A DNA stretch of 64,000 nt, from contig JBCCUK010000017.1 in the NCBI GenBank assembly GCA_039196965.1, positions 1 to 64,000 on the forward strand, read 5' to 3'. Below are positions 61,120 through 64,000 of this stretch, piece after piece. This stretch comes from CALLCD01 sp039196965 (lineage in GTDB: Bacteria > Pseudomonadota > Alphaproteobacteria > Caulobacterales > Hyphomonadaceae). The position numbers and the translations under genes were made by a program. Within the stretch, counting starts at the first letter, position 1; each line of letters opens with the position of its first letter. The notes below the pieces were generated by a model, which did no database searches, was not told the origin of the DNA, and saw only the letters and a list, made by a program, of their open reading frames with translations.

Positions 61120-61874
61120 CGGATCACCCGGCTGATCTCGACACCCTCATTGAGACTGCTGAAACAGCCGCAAGGGCGGCCGGTGAGCTTCTGAGACATC
61201 GAGGGGAAGACACAAAAGGTGTTTTGTTCGAGACAGGCCGGGACATAAAACTCGCTGCCGACCGCGCTGCCGAAGCCGTTATTCTTGAGACGCTTCAAAC
61301 CGCGTCGGACATTCCGATCCTGGCCGAGGAGAGCGGGCAGCATGATGGGGCGGCGAGCGATCTTCTATGGGTGGTCGATCCCCTTGACGGGTCAGCGAAC
61401 TATAATCGCGAGATTCCGCTTTGTGCCGTTTCCATCGGGCTTATGCGCGCAGATGAACCGCTGCTCGGCGTGATCTATGACTTCAACACCGATGAGCTCT
61501 ACTCCGGCGGGATGGGGCTCCCGGCCACTCTCAATGGCAAAGAGATCCGCGTGTCGGACGTTTCCGAAAAAGGCAGGGCGATATTGGCGACCGGGCTTCC
61601 CGTAAGTGCTGACTATTCGCCGGAAGCCCTCGGCACCATGGCGGCCGGTTTCGCCGATTGGAAGAAGGTGCGCATGTTAGGAACATCGACCATTGCAGCG
61701 GCCTATGTCGCGGCGGGCCGGGTCGACCGGTATGCAGAGACCGGAGCGCGCCTCTGGGATGTCGCTGCGGGTCTCGCCATTGTCCGCGCTGCCGGAGGTC
61801 GCGCCATTATAGGCGACGGTCCCCTAGACGGTGCGCGGTCAATTCTCATCGACAATGGCCGCCTGCCGCATTAA
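61116..61874 (+). CDS. Inositol-monophosphatase-family phosphatase (CysQ-like)
   Basis: 252 residues from a GTG overlapping the previous stop. Metal-binding motifs LAEESGQ, DPLDGSANYNREIP and the late WDVAAGLAIVRAAGG identify the IMPase/bisphosphatase family. Candidates are 3-prime(2-prime),5-prime-bisphosphate nucleotidase (CysQ) or a sugar-phosphate phosphatase. Position between nucleotide-sugar genes slightly favours a sugar-phosphate role. Confidence 0.88.
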   Translation: MTDHPADLDTLIETAETAARAAGELLRHRGEDTKGVLFETGRDIKLAADRAAEAVILETLQTASDIPILAEESGQHDGAASDLLWVVDPLDGSANYNREIPLCAVSIGLMRADEPLLGVIYDFNTDELYSGGMGLPATLNGKEIRVSDVSEKGRAILATGLPVSADYSPEALGTMAAGFADWKKVRMLGTSTIAAAYVAAGRVDRYAETGARLWDVAAGLAIVRAAGGRAIIGDGPLDGARSILIDNGRLPH

Positions 61875-61906
61875 TCGGTGATGCTGGTCTGTGCTGGAGT
61901 AAGCTT

Positions 61907-62965
61907 ATGGCGAGATTGTTGGTTACGGGCGGTGCGGGGTTCATAGGCTCTGCAGTTGTACGCATGGCGATCCAACGCGGTCATGATGTTCTGAATGTCG
62001 ACAAGCTCACCTATGCGGCAAATCTTGCCAATCTGGCCGATGTGGAGGCCCATGCCAGATATCGGCTCGAAAAGGCCGATATTTGCGATGGCCAGCGCAT
62101 GGCGGCATTGATGGCGGAATTCCGTCCCGATGCGGTTATGCATCTCGCCGCCGAGACCCATGTGGACCGTTCTATTGATGGTCCCGCAGCCTTTATCGAA
62201 ACGAATATTGTCGGCACCTATGCCCTGCTGGAAGCGGCAAGGGCCTATGCCGAAAGCGATGCATCCCCTGAAGGGTTTCGCTTTCATCACGTCTCTACTG
62301 ATGAAGTCTTCGGATCTCTTGGTGCGGAAGGCCATTTCGACGAAGCTTCGCCCTATCAGCCACGTTCGCCATATTCGGCGGCAAAGGCGTCATCCGATAT
62401 GCTCGTGCGGGCTTGGGGCGAGACATTTGGCCTGCCCTTCATGCTGTCCAATTGCTCGAACAATTACGGCCCCTTCCAGTTCCCGGAGAAGCTGATCCCG
62501 GTGGTGATCGAAAAAGCGAAAGCAGGCGCGCCGATCCCTGTCTATGGCACGGGCGTGAATGTGCGGGACTGGCTCTATGTCGATGACCACGCCGATGCCT
62601 TGCTTCTGATTGCTGAGAAAGGGGTGCCCGGCGAGACCTACATGGTCGGCGGCCGCGCCGAACGGACAAATCTCGATATCGTCAAAACGATCTGCGCCGA
62701 GCTTGACCACCGCTTCCCGGACGCGCCAGCTCGGCCCCATGAAGACCTGATCGAATTCGTAGCGGATCGGCCTGGCCATGATCATCGCTATGCTGTCGAT
62801 TGTTCGAAGATCGAGCGCGAGCTTGGCTGGACACCGAAAATGTCTTTCGATGATGGCATCGCCGCCACCGTTGACTGGTATCTCTCCAATCAGGACTGGC
62901 TGGACAAGATCCGGGAAGGCGGTTTTGACGGCACTCGCCTCGGCCTCGTTCGCAAAGCAGGGTAG
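61907..62965 (+). CDS. rmlB: dTDP-glucose 4,6-dehydratase
   Basis: 352 residues from the ATG at 61907, with GGAG upstream; the frame extends further 5-prime through the phosphatase gene without a signal. Rossmann GGAGFIGSAVV (8-18), catalytic STDEVFG and Tyr-x3-Lys (YSAAK), then NCSNNYGPFQFPEKLIP, GxNVRDWLYVDDHA and a late RPGHDHRYAVD, the full RmlB set. It makes dTDP-4-keto-6-deoxyglucose for rhamnose and related sugars. Confidence 0.94.
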   Translation: MARLLVTGGAGFIGSAVVRMAIQRGHDVLNVDKLTYAANLANLADVEAHARYRLEKADICDGQRMAALMAEFRPDAVMHLAAETHVDRSIDGPAAFIETNIVGTYALLEAARAYAESDASPEGFRFHHVSTDEVFGSLGAEGHFDEASPYQPRSPYSAAKASSDMLVRAWGETFGLPFMLSNCSNNYGPFQFPEKLIPVVIEKAKAGAPIPVYGTGVNVRDWLYVDDHADALLLIAEKGVPGETYMVGGRAERTNLDIVKTICAELDHRFPDAPARPHEDLIEFVADRPGHDHRYAVDCSKIERELGWTPKMSFDDGIAATVDWYLSNQDWLDKIREGGFDGTRLGLVRKAG

Positions 62966-62974
62966 AGCGCAGCC

Positions 62975-63847
62975 ATGAAGGGCATCATCCTCGCCGGAGG
63001 CAGCGGCACACGCCTGCACCCGATCACGCGCGGCGTCTCCAAGCAGCTCCTGCCGATCTATGACAAACCCATGGTGTATTACCCCATGAGCGTTCTGATG
63101 CTGGCCGGCATCAGGGACATATTGATCATCACCACACCGGAAGATGTGGCGTCGTTTGAGCGGCTGTTCGGCGATGGTAGCGATCTCGGGGTCAATATCT
63201 CATACGCCGTTCAACCGAGCCCGGACGGTCTTGCCCAGGCATTCATCATCGGGGAGTCCTTCATTGATGGCGTGCCCTCTGCCCTCGTGCTCGGGGACAA
63301 TATATTCTACGGCCACGGCCTTCAGGATGAGCTGATGGATGCCGCTGCTCTTAATGAGGGTGCGCGGATATTCGCATATCAGGTTGCCGATCCCGAACGC
63401 TACGGCGTTATCGAGTTTGACGCGGGCGGCTCGGTCATTTCCATCGAAGAAAAGCCGGAAAATCCGAAATCGAATTTCGCTGCTACCGGCCTTTACTTCT
63501 ACGACGGCACGGTCAGTGAGCGTGCCAAATCTCTGAAGCCCTCCGAACGCGGCGAGCTGGAAATCACCGATCTGAACAAGCTCTATCTCAAAGACGGCCT
63601 GATGAGTGTATCCTCCCTTGGTCGGGGCTATGCGTGGCTCGATACGGGCACCCATGATTCCCTGCTGGAAGCCTCGCATTTCGTGCAGACCATCGAGGCC
63701 CGCCAGGGGCTGAAAATCGCCTGTCTGGAGGAGATCGCATGGCGGAACGGTTTCATTGATGATGCAACCCTTGCCGCCCATGCGAGGCGTCTGGAGAAAA
63801 CCGGCTATGGCGCGTATCTCAAACGCATTGTCGCCGGCGAGGTTTGA
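62975..63847 (+). CDS. rmlA: Glucose-1-phosphate thymidylyltransferase
   Basis: 290 residues. GGSGTRLHPITRGVSKQLLP at the start is the RmlA nucleotide site, with YDKPMVYYPMSVLMLAGI, LVLGDNIFYGHGL and EEKPENPKSNFA following. It activates glucose-1-P with dTTP. rmlC and rmlD, the other two rhamnose genes, are not next to it, so the end sugar may be something else or those genes are elsewhere. Confidence 0.95.
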   Translation: MKGIILAGGSGTRLHPITRGVSKQLLPIYDKPMVYYPMSVLMLAGIRDILIITTPEDVASFERLFGDGSDLGVNISYAVQPSPDGLAQAFIIGESFIDGVPSALVLGDNIFYGHGLQDELMDAAALNEGARIFAYQVADPERYGVIEFDAGGSVISIEEKPENPKSNFAATGLYFYDGTVSERAKSLKPSERGELEITDLNKLYLKDGLMSVSSLGRGYAWLDTGTHDSLLEASHFVQTIEARQGLKIACLEEIAWRNGFIDDATLAAHARRLEKTGYGAYLKRIVAGEV

Positions 63848-63852
63848 GGCAT

Positions 63853-64000
63853 ATGGCCATGACCGAAACAAAGACCCATGATTACACGGCCCGTATCGTC
63901 TGGACCGGGAATCGCGGTGAAGGTACACGAACCTACACATCCTATGATCGGACATGGAGCGTCACCACGCCGGGCAAACCCGTCATCGAATGCTCAAATG
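63853..64000 (+). CDS. OsmC-family protein, N-terminal part (truncated by window end)
   Basis: Forty-nine codons are visible: MAMTETKTHDYTARIVWTGN then GEGTRTYTSYDRTWSVTTPG, the beta-rich start of OsmC/Ohr peroxidase proteins. The redox Cys residues would lie beyond the window. A second ATG at 63859 is an alternative start. It follows rmlA by 5 bp and may be read with it. Confidence 0.72.
   Translation, partial: MAMTETKTHDYTARIVWTGNRGEGTRTYTSYDRTWSVTTPGKPVIECSN

Overview
The window looks like chromosome of an alphaproteobacterium, probably from the Caulobacterales/Hyphomonadales/Parvularculales side. The main reasons are a DivL-type kinase with Tyr in place of the phosphorylated His, two perfect CtrA boxes (TTAA-N7-TTAA), the rpmH-rnpA-yidC-engB-argB gene order, a three-gene bc1 operon beside aerobic hemF, and many TTG/GTG starts with short ATGA/GTGA overlaps. 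No insertion sequence, integrase, phage block or CRISPR array was seen.

Region 1 (1-18.3 kb) follows the end of an acetyl-CoA synthetase gene. It is a catabolic cluster: a TonB receptor, a sodium:solute symporter, a histidinol-dehydrogenase-like enzyme with its LacI-type regulator, a MetE-like zinc enzyme with an HpcH/HpaI aldolase, and a minus-strand operon (cupin, SDR, SnoaL-like, amidohydrolase). An alpha/beta hydrolase and a tandem SnoaL-like pair complete it. Six copies of one 16-18 bp palindrome (consensus TTGNNTTCGAANNCAA) sit just upstream of six of these transcription units and occur nowhere else I could find. The simplest reading is one LacI-controlled regulon for import and breakdown of an unidentified compound. 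A GGDEF-EAL gene with its own CtrA box sits inside the cluster but does not look part of it.

Region 2 (18.4-28.3 kb) holds a WYL regulator divergent from a VOC protein across an inverted repeat, tRNA-Arg(ACG), divergent genes for two self-processing hydrolases (S58 peptidase and gamma-glutamyltranspeptidase), and a four-gene operon of DUF547, VTT membrane protein, flavin disulfide-reductase-like enzyme and sensor kinase.

Region 3 (28.5-41.9 kb) is housekeeping: rpmH, rnpA, yidC, engB, argB, a HAD nucleotidase, hemF, the bc1 operon (its cytochrome c1 carries a His-rich insert) and a methylthioadenosine-phosphorylase-like gene. Region 4 (42-46.5 kb) has a Tat-exported carotenoid oxygenase with a DUF2141 protein, divergent from a beta-helix lipoprotein coupled to a diheme cytochrome.

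Region 5 (46.5-64 kb) has divL with a CtrA box, bioB, small enzymes including phhB, two SDRs, murB, divergent glmM/glmS, a DUF2793 protein, and a nucleotide-sugar run (mannose-1-P guanylyltransferase, inositol-phosphatase family protein, rmlB, rmlA) ending in a truncated OsmC gene. glmS, glmM and murB all serve early peptidoglycan precursor synthesis.
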